Shown in pieces: positions 35,146-42,617 of a DNA stretch of 64,000 nucleotides. The DNA comes from Paenibacillaceae bacterium (lineage in GTDB: Bacteria > Bacillota > Bacilli > Paenibacillales > Paenibacillaceae). The stretch is from NCBI GenBank assembly GCA_900766135.1, contig CAAFUF010000004.1:186001-250000 (forward strand), read 5' to 3'. The stretch's first letter is position 1. Every line of letters starts with the position of its first letter. The position numbers and the translations under genes were made by a program. The notes beneath the pieces were generated by a model. That model saw only the letters and a program-made list of their open reading frames with translations, made no database searches and was not told where the DNA came from.

Positions 35146-36726
35146 ATGTCTGTAGAACATAACACAAGACAGGTTTATTTTGTCGGTGGAGGAATCGCTT
35201 CGCTGGCGGGAGCCGCTTTCCTGGTCCGCGATTGCGAATTCCCCGGTCGGAACATTCATGTGCTGGAGGAAATGAAGGTGCTGGGCGGCAGTAACGACGG
35301 TGCCGGAGACGGAGAGCACGGATATGTGATCCGTGGCGGCCGGATGCTGAATGATGAGACTTATGAAAATACTTGGGATTTGCTGCGTTCTATCCCTTCC
35401 ATAGACCAGCCGGAGCTTTCGGTGCGGGATGAGATCATCGCTTTCGATACCGCCCACCCGACGCATTCCAACGCCCGATTGGTGAACCGCGAAGGACAGG
35501 TGGAGGACGTCACTTCCATGGGCTTCGATATGGCGGACCGGCTAGCCCTGGCCAAGCTGATCGTGACGCCGGAAGAGAAAATGGGCAAAGCGCGGATCAA
35601 CGATTGGTTCGGGAAGCATTTTTTCGAAACGAATTTCTGGTACATGTGGGCGACGACCTTCGCATTTCAGCCTTGGCACAGCGCCGTCGAATTGAAAAGA
35701 TACATGATCCGCTTCATGCATGAGTTTCCGCGGATCCATACCTTGGAGGGCGTGACCCGAACCCCGTACAATCAATACGATTCCATCATCCTGCCGCTTC
35801 ATAAGTATTTGGAGGAGCGAGGCGTCGATTTCACGCTGAAATGCACCGTCACCGATCTGGATTTCAAGGAAGGCGACGAGATTACCGTCACGCGCATGCA
35901 TTATATCCAGGACGGCGTAGCTGGAACGCTGGATTTGGCGGAAGGCGACCTGGTGATCGTCACCAATGGTTCGATGACGGAAGGCTACAGCCTAGGCTCC
36001 ATGTCCACGTCACCGAAGTTGAACGGCAAAGGCAGCTCCTGGCAACTGTGGGATCGCATTTCCGCCAAAAAGACGGGGCTAGGCAACCCTTCCTCCTTCG
36101 ACGATCATATCGACGGCTCCAAGTGGGAGTCTTTTACGGTCACTTGCCAGGACTCGCGTTTTTTTGATCTGATGGAGGCTTTCTCGCGGAATAAGGCGGG
36201 CACCGGCGCGCTGGTCACCTTTAAGGATTCAAGCTGGCTCATGTCCATCGTGCTGGCGCATCAGCCGCATTTCCGCAACCAGCCGGAACATGTAAAAGTG
36301 TTCTGGGGCTACGGGCTGTTCCCGGATCGTGTCGGGGATTATGTGCCTAAGAAAATGTCCGAATGCACCGGCGAGGAAATTCTAGCCGAGTTGCTGCACC
36401 ATCTCCACTTCGACCAGGACATGGAGGCGATCATCTCCACCGCCAACTGCATTCCCTGTATGATGCCTTTCATTACGGCGCAGTTCATGCCCCGAGCGAT
36501 CGACGACCGGCCGAAGGTTATTCCGGACGGCTCGACGAACCTGGCTTTTATCAGCCAATTTTGCGAAATCCCGGACGACGTGGTGTTCACCGAGGAGTAC
36601 TCCGTGAGAGCGGCCCGCATCGCCGTTTACGGCTTGCTTGGCCTCAACAAGCCGATTGCACCCGTCAACCAGTATCACTACGACGTGCGTTCGCTGCTGC
36701 AGGGCTTGGTCACCTCCTTCCGGTAA
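35146..36726 (+). CDS. ohyA: Oleate hydratase (fatty acid hydratase)
   Basis: A 526-residue flavoenzyme of the myosin-cross-reactive-antigen family, which adds water to the cis-9 double bond of oleate and related fatty acids to give 10-hydroxy acids. The N-terminal FAD-binding segment is VYFVGGGIASLAGAAFLVRD (about 10-29), followed by VLEEMKVLGGSNDGAGD and GYVIRGGRMLNDETYENTWDLL, both family marks, and WYMWATTFAFQPWHSAVELKRYM. The C-terminal AFISQFCEIPDDVVFTEEYSVRAARIAVYGLL is also typical. Start at 35146 follows GGAGG at ten bases; the frame is open to 35068, but that adds residues outside the family. In other Gram-positives the enzyme detoxifies unsaturated fatty acids at the membrane. Confidence 0.96.
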   Translation: MSVEHNTRQVYFVGGGIASLAGAAFLVRDCEFPGRNIHVLEEMKVLGGSNDGAGDGEHGYVIRGGRMLNDETYENTWDLLRSIPSIDQPELSVRDEIIAFDTAHPTHSNARLVNREGQVEDVTSMGFDMADRLALAKLIVTPEEKMGKARINDWFGKHFFETNFWYMWATTFAFQPWHSAVELKRYMIRFMHEFPRIHTLEGVTRTPYNQYDSIILPLHKYLEERGVDFTLKCTVTDLDFKEGDEITVTRMHYIQDGVAGTLDLAEGDLVIVTNGSMTEGYSLGSMSTSPKLNGKGSSWQLWDRISAKKTGLGNPSSFDDHIDGSKWESFTVTCQDSRFFDLMEAFSRNKAGTGALVTFKDSSWLMSIVLAHQPHFRNQPEHVKVFWGYGLFPDRVGDYVPKKMSECTGEEILAELLHHLHFDQDMEAIISTANCIPCMMPFITAQFMPRAIDDRPKVIPDGSTNLAFISQFCEIPDDVVFTEEYSVRAARIAVYGLLGLNKPIAPVNQYHYDVRSLLQGLVTSFR

Positions 36727-36814
36727 GCCCCGAACAAGGCGGATACATGAATTGCCAAAATGACCCGTTTCGGATAAACTAGGCTTAATCGAATCTCAAA
36801 ATAAGCGAAGTGAA

Positions 36815-36861
36815 GCACACTCGCGCATTCGTCAACTTTGACGTGCGGGGTGTGCTTTTTT
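36815..36861 (+). terminator. Terminator of the oleate hydratase gene
   Basis: Arms GCACAC/GTGTGC with further pairings CGC/GCG and GTCAA/TTGAC, then TTTTTT. It lies 28 bases before the Rpn-type pseudogene. Confidence 0.75.
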
Positions 36862-36888
36862 GCGTTCAGAAAGGAAGTGATTTCGTAT

Positions 36889-37687
36889 ATGGCAACAGGG
36901 GTATACCAGGTCCGGCAAATCGGAGAGGAGCCGCAAGGCGGCAACTATGGAAAAAGGGGCATCCCCCACGACGAAGCGTTTAAAAAACTGCTGCATACGT
37001 TTTTCGCTGAATTTATCGCTTTGTTTTTTCCTGAATTGGAACAACATCTGGACTTCAGCCAAACCCGTTTTTTAATGCAAGAGCAGCTTGTCGATGTGGT
37101 GGGAGAAGAAGCGCGAACGCTGGATCTTCTGCTAGAGACCAAATACATCGGAACGGATGCTTTCATCCTCATCCATCTGGAACCTCAGTCTTATCGGCAG
37201 GCAGATTTCCACGAGCGAATGTTTATCTAAGTTTATTGATTCCAACAACCCCGTAGCTGCTGCATTACTAGCCAAAATGGGCTACAATAAAGGGGAGGAA
37301 CGGGAGCTCCGTTTTTCCTATCTGCGCATGCTGCTGCAGCTCAGCCAAAGACTGGATAACGCCCGTCTGGCACTGGTGATGTCCATCGCCGACTTGTATT
37401 TCGAACCGGATCCCAGGCAGGATGAAGAAATGCTGCGGGAGCTGGCGAAACAATATGTAAAGGAGAGTGAAACCATCATGGAATTCATGCCATCCTGGAT
37501 GCGCCAGGGCTATGAGAAGGGGCTGGAAGAAGGTATGGAGAAAGGGATAGAAAAAGGGATCACCCAAGGCACCCTTATCGAACGCCAGCACATCGCTCGG
37601 AGGTTGTTATCCAAAGGCTTCTCTCCGAAAGAGGTTGCTGACACGCTCCAAATACCGATCGAAGAAATCAACAAAATAATCAACTAA
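36889..37687 (+). pseudogene. Rpn-type PD-(D/E)XK nuclease gene with internal deletion
   Basis: Remains of a recombination-promoting nuclease / putative transposase (Rpn, PDDEXK_2 group). The first part (36889-37230) reads PHDEAFKKLLHTFFAEFIALFFPELE, SQTRFLMQEQLVDVVGEEARTLDLLLETKYIG, and HLEPQSYRQADFHERMFI and then stops. Two bases later, in a different frame, the family's later segment resumes: FIDSNNPVAAALLAKMGYNKGEER and ALVMSIADLYFEP, ending with the Gly/Glu/Lys-rich helix EKGLEEGMEKGIEKG. The central stretch of roughly 50-70 residues expected between MFIY and FIDSN is absent. A GTTTAT direct repeat (37221 and 37231) marks the junction. The nuclease core is split, so the gene is presumably dead. 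AAAGGAAGTG precedes the original ATG. Confidence 0.8.
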
Positions 37688-37707
37688 AGGAAATTGACCG
37701 AAGGATA

Positions 37708-37738
37708 AAGAAGCCACATCTACGCGATGGGCTTTTTT
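37708..37738. terminator. Bidirectional terminator between the Rpn remnant and Spo0E-like gene
   Basis: Arms AAGCCACATC/GATGGGCTT with small mismatches; T-rich on the plus side (TTTTTT) and TTCTTTAT on the minus. The last codons of the minus-strand gene form part of the stem. Confidence 0.6.
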
Positions 37739-37905
37739 CTTCGATAGTCGGAGTAAGTGACTTTACTATATTTATTCAACAACCGGTCAAGAACAACCGA
37801 CTGATGGAGAACCCGTGCATGCCGCAGACCATATCTCTGTGCTAGTCGATTCAATTCTTGTCTTTCTATTTCAATGCGAAATCTGATTTTTTCAGAATTG
37901 TTCAT
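37720..37905 (-). CDS. Spo0E-like sporulation phosphatase
   Basis: A 61-residue protein of the Spo0E/YnzD/YisI family, which dephosphorylates Spo0A-P and delays sporulation. The helical hairpin IEIERQELNRLAQRYGL...VLHQSVVLDRLLNKY matches the family, and SVVLD is the SxxLD motif (Ser-x-x-Leu-Asp) needed for catalysis. I start at the ATG at 37905 (AGGGTGAT eight bases upstream) and not at the GTG three codons earlier. The gene is AT-rich relative to its surroundings. It is convergent with the nuclease remnant and lies next to the quorum-sensing cassette on the same strand, an attractive pairing for a sporulation decision, though no direct link can be shown. Confidence 0.85.
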   Translation of the reverse strand: MNNSEKIRFRIEIERQELNRLAQRYGLRHARVLHQSVVLDRLLNKYSKVTYSDYRRKKPIA

Positions 37906-38001
37906 AGCTATCACCCTAGGAACATATTAGAAGAGGTTGCCAAATATTGCATAATGAAACCTACTGCAAGAAACGAAAAAATTCCATTTTTTCAAGTGGA
38001 A

Positions 38002-38035
38002 ATAAATAGAGTCAGCATATGCTGACCCTATTTAT
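38002..38035. terminator. 34-bp near-perfect palindrome
   Basis: ATAAATAG-a-GTCAGCATATGCTGAC-c-CTATTTAT, with a fully symmetric 16-bp core and one mismatch. It lies 50 bases after the peptide gene stop and upstream of the Spo0E-like gene on the same strand. It could terminate the cassette's mRNA or act as an operator for the Spo0E-like gene. Confidence 0.5.
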
Positions 38036-38085
38036 AATACAAATTTCTTTTTTATCGCATATCATTTAACAATTAAACGGAATAA

Positions 38086-38181
38086 TTACCAGCCATGAGC
38101 CAAGAGAGACACAAAGCTGTTAGTAAACACGAAACTAAGCATAAGCATACCCGAAACCACCCAAGACATTTTCTTTTTCAT
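38086..38181 (-). CDS. Putative quorum-sensing pro-peptide (AloP/Phr/NprX-like)
   Basis: A 31-residue peptide gene, too short for routine calling, found by reading across the 3' end of the adjacent regulator. It starts MKKKMSWVV, continues with a hydrophobic core (SGMLMLSFVF) and ends SFVSLLAHGW, the plan of an exported peptide pheromone precursor: positive N-terminus, membrane-crossing stretch, short C-terminal signal. AAAGG lies nine bases before the ATG. It overlaps the last 47 bases of the HTH/TPR regulator in another frame, as phr genes overlap rap genes and nprX overlaps nprR. By analogy the mature signal would be the last five to ten residues, re-imported by an oligopeptide permease to bind the regulator. 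Function is inferred; expression is untested. Confidence 0.7.
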   Translation of the reverse strand: MKKKMSWVVSGMLMLSFVFTNSFVSLLAHGW

Positions 38182-39556
38182 TATCCCACACCTTTCTACA
38201 AAGTTCATAATAGTCCTTACATTGCGATTCCGAAGCAAACTGACGGTACAGTTCAAAAAGAACCATACAGTTTACAATGAGATCTTTGCTGTTCAAATTT
38301 ATGGATAATTTCATGCTGTGCAAAATGTTCATTAAGCCTTCAACGTGCAGATCTTTGCGAAAATTATAAATAGCATAGTTCTGAAAAAAGAAGGCACACC
38401 GAAATATATATGAGGGCTCTCTGGCTGCGCGTTGTGAAAACCAATTATCTTTACCTGATTGCCTGTATTGTTCAATTTCCGCTGAAAACTTTGCGATAAC
38501 ATCGTCAATATAGAAGTTGTGGCGATTCGCTGATTCTATTAAAGTGATCAATCCTTCAATAATTTCATCCGGGTGCTCTTCCAAAAATTGAATATACCCA
38601 GGGATTCTTGATCTGTTTCCCGCTTTAATATCTGCACACATATAGTTTGCCTGAGCAAACATTTTTAATCGCTCGACTTCTTTTATCCCCTCCTCATCTA
38701 AGCCGTTAAACCAGCTTAAATCGGCGTATTCGGCAATCCACTTCTTGGATTCCTCGAACATACCCCGGTACTCGTACGTCATTGCTTTAAATAGATATGA
38801 CTTTCCATAGTACATGACAAGTGGACGAACAGGACGGAAATCAGCGTGTTTCCATACCTTTCTCTCGTAAATTCTCTTGGATAATTCACACAATTCGTCG
38901 GCATAATTCTCGACTTCGTCCCAGTTCATCCTTACAGCGTACACTTCAGCAAGCATGAGTAACCCGTCAAGTACATAAAATTCCGGCAAGCGATACCGAT
39001 AAGGCAAGAATTGTAAAGCAGCCCTATATCCTCTTCTTCCATCAGCTTGATAAATCTGAAAAATCCGATAATAGCTCATCGCTAGCCGCTCGGAATGATT
39101 GGATCGCTCGCTTTCAATGACACTTTCATAAAGAATGGCCGCTGCCTCTTTGAAGCCTTGCTCAAACATTTGTTCCGCTGTCTCAAAAACCCCCGCAATC
39201 TGCTTCAAATCCTCTAGCAATCGGCTTAACACCTGTTTGATGCAGTCATGGCGTTGCAGCTCGGCGCATCTTAGCAGGAACGGCCGCAGTCTTCTCCAAT
39301 GCGGAGCGCTTGAAGTAAAACATTCATCGGCGTATAAATCGTAGAAGTGTCCCTCGGGAAGCCCCATCGCCACCGTAATCCGGTCCAATTGGCCGATGGC
39401 AATCGGCCGGTTGCCGTTGATAATTCCGCTTAACGTTCCAACGTTAACCCCGGCATTCTCCGAAAAACGATGTAGGGTTGTCCCTTCGCTCTTGATGTAG
39501 TCTTCCAGTTCTGCGCGAATCGTGGTTGTGGATATCAAAAAATTATCGCCCCCCAA
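38135..39556 (-). CDS. HTH/TPR peptide-responsive regulator (RNPP, AloR-like)
   Basis: A 473-residue cytoplasmic regulator of the RNPP type. The N-terminal XRE helix-turn-helix spans about residues 12-68 (LHRFSENAGVNVGTLSGIINGNRP, then RITVAMGLPEGHFYDLY). The remaining 400 residues are all-helical with tetratricopeptide-like repeats (AAAILYESVIESERSNHSERLAMSYYRIFQIY; MLAEVYAVRMNWDEVENYADELCELSKRIY; GKSYLFKAMTYEYRGMFEESKKWIAEY), the fold that binds signal peptides in PlcR, NprR, Rap, AimR and the AloR family of Paenibacillus polymyxa. It starts with TTG at 39556 (GAAGGA upstream) or at a TTG 18 bases later. Its 3' end overlaps a secreted-peptide gene, and its 5' side has a good promoter and two inverted repeats. 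The region is AT-rich. Targets are unknown. Confidence 0.85.
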   Translation of the reverse strand: MGGDNFLISTTTIRAELEDYIKSEGTTLHRFSENAGVNVGTLSGIINGNRPIAIGQLDRITVAMGLPEGHFYDLYADECFTSSAPHWRRLRPFLLRCAELQRHDCIKQVLSRLLEDLKQIAGVFETAEQMFEQGFKEAAAILYESVIESERSNHSERLAMSYYRIFQIYQADGRRGYRAALQFLPYRYRLPEFYVLDGLLMLAEVYAVRMNWDEVENYADELCELSKRIYERKVWKHADFRPVRPLVMYYGKSYLFKAMTYEYRGMFEESKKWIAEYADLSWFNGLDEEGIKEVERLKMFAQANYMCADIKAGNRSRIPGYIQFLEEHPDEIIEGLITLIESANRHNFYIDDVIAKFSAEIEQYRQSGKDNWFSQRAAREPSYIFRCAFFFQNYAIYNFRKDLHVEGLMNILHSMKLSINLNSKDLIVNCMVLFELYRQFASESQCKDYYELCRKVWDNEKENVLGGFGYAYA

Positions 39557-39568
39557 TCCCGCTTCCTT

Positions 39569-39597
39569 CTACGAGTCGAATGATTCTCGACTAGTAG
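39569..39597. promoter_or_regulatory. Inverted repeat upstream of the peptide-responsive regulator
   Basis: Arms CTACGAGTCGA and TCGACTAGTAG (10 of 11 pairing) around ATGATTC, 12 bases before the regulator start codon. In DNA this is a plausible autoregulatory operator; in RNA it would fold close to the ribosome binding site. Confidence 0.55.
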
Positions 39598-39665
39598 AGC
39601 AACCAAACGACATCCAATGACATCAAGCAACACCATATACTTCTAAAATTCCAATTTATGTTTAC

Positions 39666-39694
39666 ATAATAATCCTAAATTTGACAATCGTCAA
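39666..39694 (-). promoter_or_regulatory. Promoter of the quorum-sensing cassette
   Basis: Minus-strand TTGACG (39689-39694), 17-bp spacer, TATTAT (39666-39671). The -35 is part of a small palindrome TTGAC-AATC-GTCAA (39681-39694), another possible operator. Confidence 0.65.
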
Positions 39695-39699
39695 TAAGA

Positions 39700-39744
39700 A
39701 AAAAGGCCGATAAGCAATAATTTTGTCTGCTTATCGGCCTTTTT
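39700..39744 (-). terminator. Terminator of the aldo/keto reductase gene
   Basis: A perfect 17-bp stem AAAAAGGCCGATAAGCA/TGCTTATCGGCCTTTTT with an 11-base loop, eight bases after the reductase stop codon. It is A/T-flanked on both sides and could work in both directions, shielding the quorum-sensing cassette. Confidence 0.88.
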
Positions 39745-39752
39745 GGATTTTC

Positions 39753-40646
39753 CTAGATTTCCAGCTCCGCCGCAGCCGCATTCGCCTCCACCTGCGTCGG
39801 ATTCTTACAGCCCGGGATGACCGTGCTGACGAGCGGATTCTTCAAGCACCAGGCTAAAGCCCATTGGGCCATGTCCACCCCCTCCGGCACTTCACTCCGA
39901 CGGATCTCCTCCACTTCCTCAAGCTTGCGCCGGGTACTTTCGGGGTCATGACGGTGGCGGACGTCGGTTTCGCCGAATACCGCGCCCGGTTTATATTTGC
40001 CGCTGAGGTAACCGCTCGCCAGCGGCACCCGGGCAAGCACGCCCAAGCTCTGACGCTCGCAGGACGGGAACACCCGGTTCTCCGGCACGCGATCCAGCCG
40101 GTTGTAGACCACCTGAATCGCTTCCGAACCTACCCTGGACGAGGCTTCGGTCTGATGAAGGTTATCGTTGCTGCCGATCGACGTGCCGAGATGGAGGATT
40201 TTCCCCGCTTGTTTTTGTTTATCCAACAAGGTCCACAGTTCATCATTATCAAACGCCGCATCCGGCCCGGAATGGAACTGGTATAAATCGACGTAGTCAG
40301 TCTTCAGCGCCTTCAGCGAGGCGTCCAGCTGTTGAAGTACCGCCGCGGCATCAAAGCGGTCCGTTCGCGTGAACCGTTCATGGAATTGATGCCCGAATTT
40401 CGTGGCGATCAGCCATTCTTCCCGGTTTCGCCGGCTTAGATAATCCCCGATAAACGATTCGGACAAATGGTCGCCGTAGCACTCCGCCGTATCGATCAGG
40501 TTGATGCCAAGCTCCCGGCCCCGGTCCAAAATCGCATCCACTTCCGCTTGCGTATAGTTCAGGCCCCACTCCCCGCCAAACTGCCAGGTTCCGATTCCGA
40601 CCACCGAAACGTTCAGGCCGGTTTTGCCTAATTTGCGATATTTCAT
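39753..40646 (-). CDS. Aldo/keto reductase
   Basis: A 297-residue NADP-dependent oxidoreductase of the AKR superfamily. The TIM barrel begins MKYRKLGKTGLNVSVVGIGTWQFGG. The catalytic tetrad is visible as Asp in NLIDTAECYG, Tyr in the same segment, Lys in LIATKFGHQF and His in DLYQFHSG. It lies 28 bases behind a rhamnose-mutarotase-type gene and downstream of an aldehyde dehydrogenase, all on one strand, which suggests oxidation of a deoxyhexose or similar aldose. The substrate cannot be fixed from sequence. Confidence 0.9.
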   Translation of the reverse strand: MKYRKLGKTGLNVSVVGIGTWQFGGEWGLNYTQAEVDAILDRGRELGINLIDTAECYGDHLSESFIGDYLSRRNREEWLIATKFGHQFHERFTRTDRFDAAAVLQQLDASLKALKTDYVDLYQFHSGPDAAFDNDELWTLLDKQKQAGKILHLGTSIGSNDNLHQTEASSRVGSEAIQVVYNRLDRVPENRVFPSCERQSLGVLARVPLASGYLSGKYKPGAVFGETDVRHRHDPESTRRKLEEVEEIRRSEVPEGVDMAQWALAWCLKNPLVSTVIPGCKNPTQVEANAAAAELEI

Positions 40647-40674
40647 TTCTCGAATCCTCCTGTTGCAATCTGAT

Positions 40675-41007
40675 TTATTTCAAGTAAAAAACCTCGCGCA
40701 TCGGGACGATCGGCTGCGGTTCGTTAAAGTCAAACGAACCCTCCACCATGCTCGATGTTATCGCGTTCCACCGCTGGCAAACCTCGCTGTCCGCGATGTA
40801 CTTGAAAGCTGCGTCTGGATCGTCGCATTCAAAACAGTAGAAGAACTGATTCCCTTGCTGAAAAATCGAATAATTCCGAATCCCCGCTTGACTATGCTCC
40901 TCGAGCACCTCCGGCCAAGGGTTCAAATGCAGGTCAACGTAAGCCTCCAGCTGATCTTCCTTCACGCGCCAGGTCCAGGCGAATTTGCGGCTTGGACTCA
41001 TTTCCAT
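40675..41007 (-). CDS. L-rhamnose mutarotase family protein
   Basis: A 110-residue protein of the RhaM/DUF718 family, which interconverts alpha and beta anomers of L-rhamnose or L-fucose-like sugars. The segments AWTWRVKEDQLEAYVDLHLNPWPEVLEEHSQAGIRNYSIF and FYCFECDDPDAAFKYIADSEVCQRW are characteristic, and the His in DLHLNPWPEV is the expected catalytic one. GGGAGGG precedes the ATG. The neighbouring reductase would use the anomer it supplies. Confidence 0.88.
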   Translation of the reverse strand: MEMSPSRKFAWTWRVKEDQLEAYVDLHLNPWPEVLEEHSQAGIRNYSIFQQGNQFFYCFECDDPDAAFKYIADSEVCQRWNAITSSMVEGSFDFNEPQPIVPMREVFYLK

Positions 41008-41059
41008 GATATTATCCCTCCCATGAAAGATTCATTCACTTTAATACCTGCGGGTTCCC

Positions 41060-42484
41060 CTACTTCATAAAACGTCGAATCAACTTCAGTTTACCGGCGT
41101 TATAGGGCGGATAAATGAAACCGAGATTGACTCGGGTCGACTTCTTCAGCACGCTTTTCCGGTGGGAGAAGGTCTCGAAGCTGTAGCGGCCATGATAGGC
41201 GCCCATACCGGAGGAACCTACGCCGCCAAAGGGCAGATACGGGCTGACCAGATGCATGACCGTATCGTTGACGCACCCCCCGCCGAACGAAACGGATTCC
41301 ATGACTTTCCGTTCCGTCTCCGCATTGCCCGTAAACAAGTACAGCGCCAGCGGCTTGGGCCGTTCGCCGATGTCCCGGAGCGCCGCATCCAGATCCCGAT
41401 ACTCCAGCACCGGCAAAATCGGCCCAAAAATCTCCTCCTGCATCACCGGGTCCTCCCAGTTCACATTCTCCATAATCGTCGGCGCCAGGTACAGGTCACC
41501 ACGATCGCCGGTTCCGCCAGCCGCTACCTTCGAAGGGTCCAACAACCCCATCAGCCGGTCCCAATGCCGCTCGTTGACGATGCGCCCGTAGTCGGGACTC
41601 CGCTGCGGATCGTCACCGTAGAAAGCCGTGATTTGCGCCTTCATTTTGGCGATCAGCTCCGCTTTCACGGATTCGTGAACGAGCACATAGTCCGGAGCCA
41701 CGCAGGTCTGCCCCGTATTGAGGTATTTCCCCCAAACCAACCGCTGTGCGGTTAGGCCGAGATCCGCCTCGCGATCGTCAATGCAAGGGCTTTTCCCGCC
41801 CAGTTCCAGGACGACGGGCACCAAATGCTCGGCTGCCGCCGCCATGACGATCTTTCCGACCTGAATGCTTCCGGTGAAAAAAATCAGATCGAGCGGGGCG
41901 TGAATCAGCGCGGACGTCACCTCCTGCCCACCCTCCATGACCTGGATGTACTCGGGATCAAAATATTCGCCGAGCATCTCGGCAATGACCCCGGAGACGT
42001 GAGGCGTATACTCCGACGGCTTGACGATCGCGGCGTTCCCCGCGGAGATCGCCCCGATTAAAGGGTCAATCACCAGCATAAACGGGTAGTTGAACGGGCC
42101 GATGATCAAGGCCGACCCGTATGGCTCCCGGTATATATAGCTCCTGGAGCCGATATGGGTTAGCGGCGTTCGGACCCGCTCCGGCTTAGCCCAATGCTTC
42201 AGCCGCTTCATTACGTATCCGATGCTGTCGTAGGCATAACCGACTTCCGTACTGTAGCCTTCGAGCTCAGGCTTGCGCAAATCCCGCTGCAGCGCCTCCA
42301 AAATGCGCGTTTCGTAACGGGTAATGGCCGTCTTTAGGCGCTCCAGTTGGCGCAGCCTGAATTCCACCGGCCGTGCGGCACCGCTGCGCACGAATTGCTG
42401 CTGGGCGCGAACGACCGTCGCGACAGATCGCTCGGGTAGTTGCGTATCGGTTGGAGCTTGGGGCGGATTCTCGGTTTCACTCAA
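41060..42484 (-). CDS. Aldehyde dehydrogenase, class 3 type
   Basis: A 474-residue NAD(P)-dependent aldehyde dehydrogenase of the class-3/YwdH type (short N-terminus). Visible active-site elements: Asn in GPFNYPF (about 132), Glu227 in LELGGKSP, and the nucleophile Cys261 in NTGQTCVAPDY. The C-terminal LPFGGVGSSGMGAYHGRYSFETFSHRKSVL is a class-3 mark, and the tail FIYPPYNAGKLKLIRRFMK is basic and amphipathic, so it may touch the membrane, as seen in fatty-aldehyde dehydrogenases. It is divergent from the germination operon and could head a unit with the mutarotase and reductase (gap 52 bases, no terminator seen). Confidence 0.93.
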   Translation of the reverse strand: MSETENPPQAPTDTQLPERSVATVVRAQQQFVRSGAARPVEFRLRQLERLKTAITRYETRILEALQRDLRKPELEGYSTEVGYAYDSIGYVMKRLKHWAKPERVRTPLTHIGSRSYIYREPYGSALIIGPFNYPFMLVIDPLIGAISAGNAAIVKPSEYTPHVSGVIAEMLGEYFDPEYIQVMEGGQEVTSALIHAPLDLIFFTGSIQVGKIVMAAAAEHLVPVVLELGGKSPCIDDREADLGLTAQRLVWGKYLNTGQTCVAPDYVLVHESVKAELIAKMKAQITAFYGDDPQRSPDYGRIVNERHWDRLMGLLDPSKVAAGGTGDRGDLYLAPTIMENVNWEDPVMQEEIFGPILPVLEYRDLDAALRDIGERPKPLALYLFTGNAETERKVMESVSFGGGCVNDTVMHLVSPYLPFGGVGSSGMGAYHGRYSFETFSHRKSVLKKSTRVNLGFIYPPYNAGKLKLIRRFMK

Positions 42485-42617
42485 GGCGGATCCCTCTTTT
42501 TCTCGAATTCTTAACAGGGGATTTGTCTATTGTTCCTATTGTAACCCGGATTTGGTTTGGAGAGGACTGTCCTCGGAAATAATGGAGCTAAAAACACCCG
42601 CGAGAGGGAGAACATCG

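Noticed and set aside
36889..37687. Rpn-type gene considered as an active insertion sequence
   Set aside because: No terminal inverted repeats or target duplication were seen, and the coding region is deleted and out of frame.
37937..38008. Plus-strand 23-codon frame beginning ATGAAACCTACT considered as a second signal peptide
   Set aside because: No ribosome binding site and no hydrophobic segment.
42324..42617. 98-codon extension of the GerA-type gene
   Set aside because: It runs through the start and promoter region of the divergent aldehyde dehydrogenase; a ribosome binding site and the family N-terminus begin at 42618.
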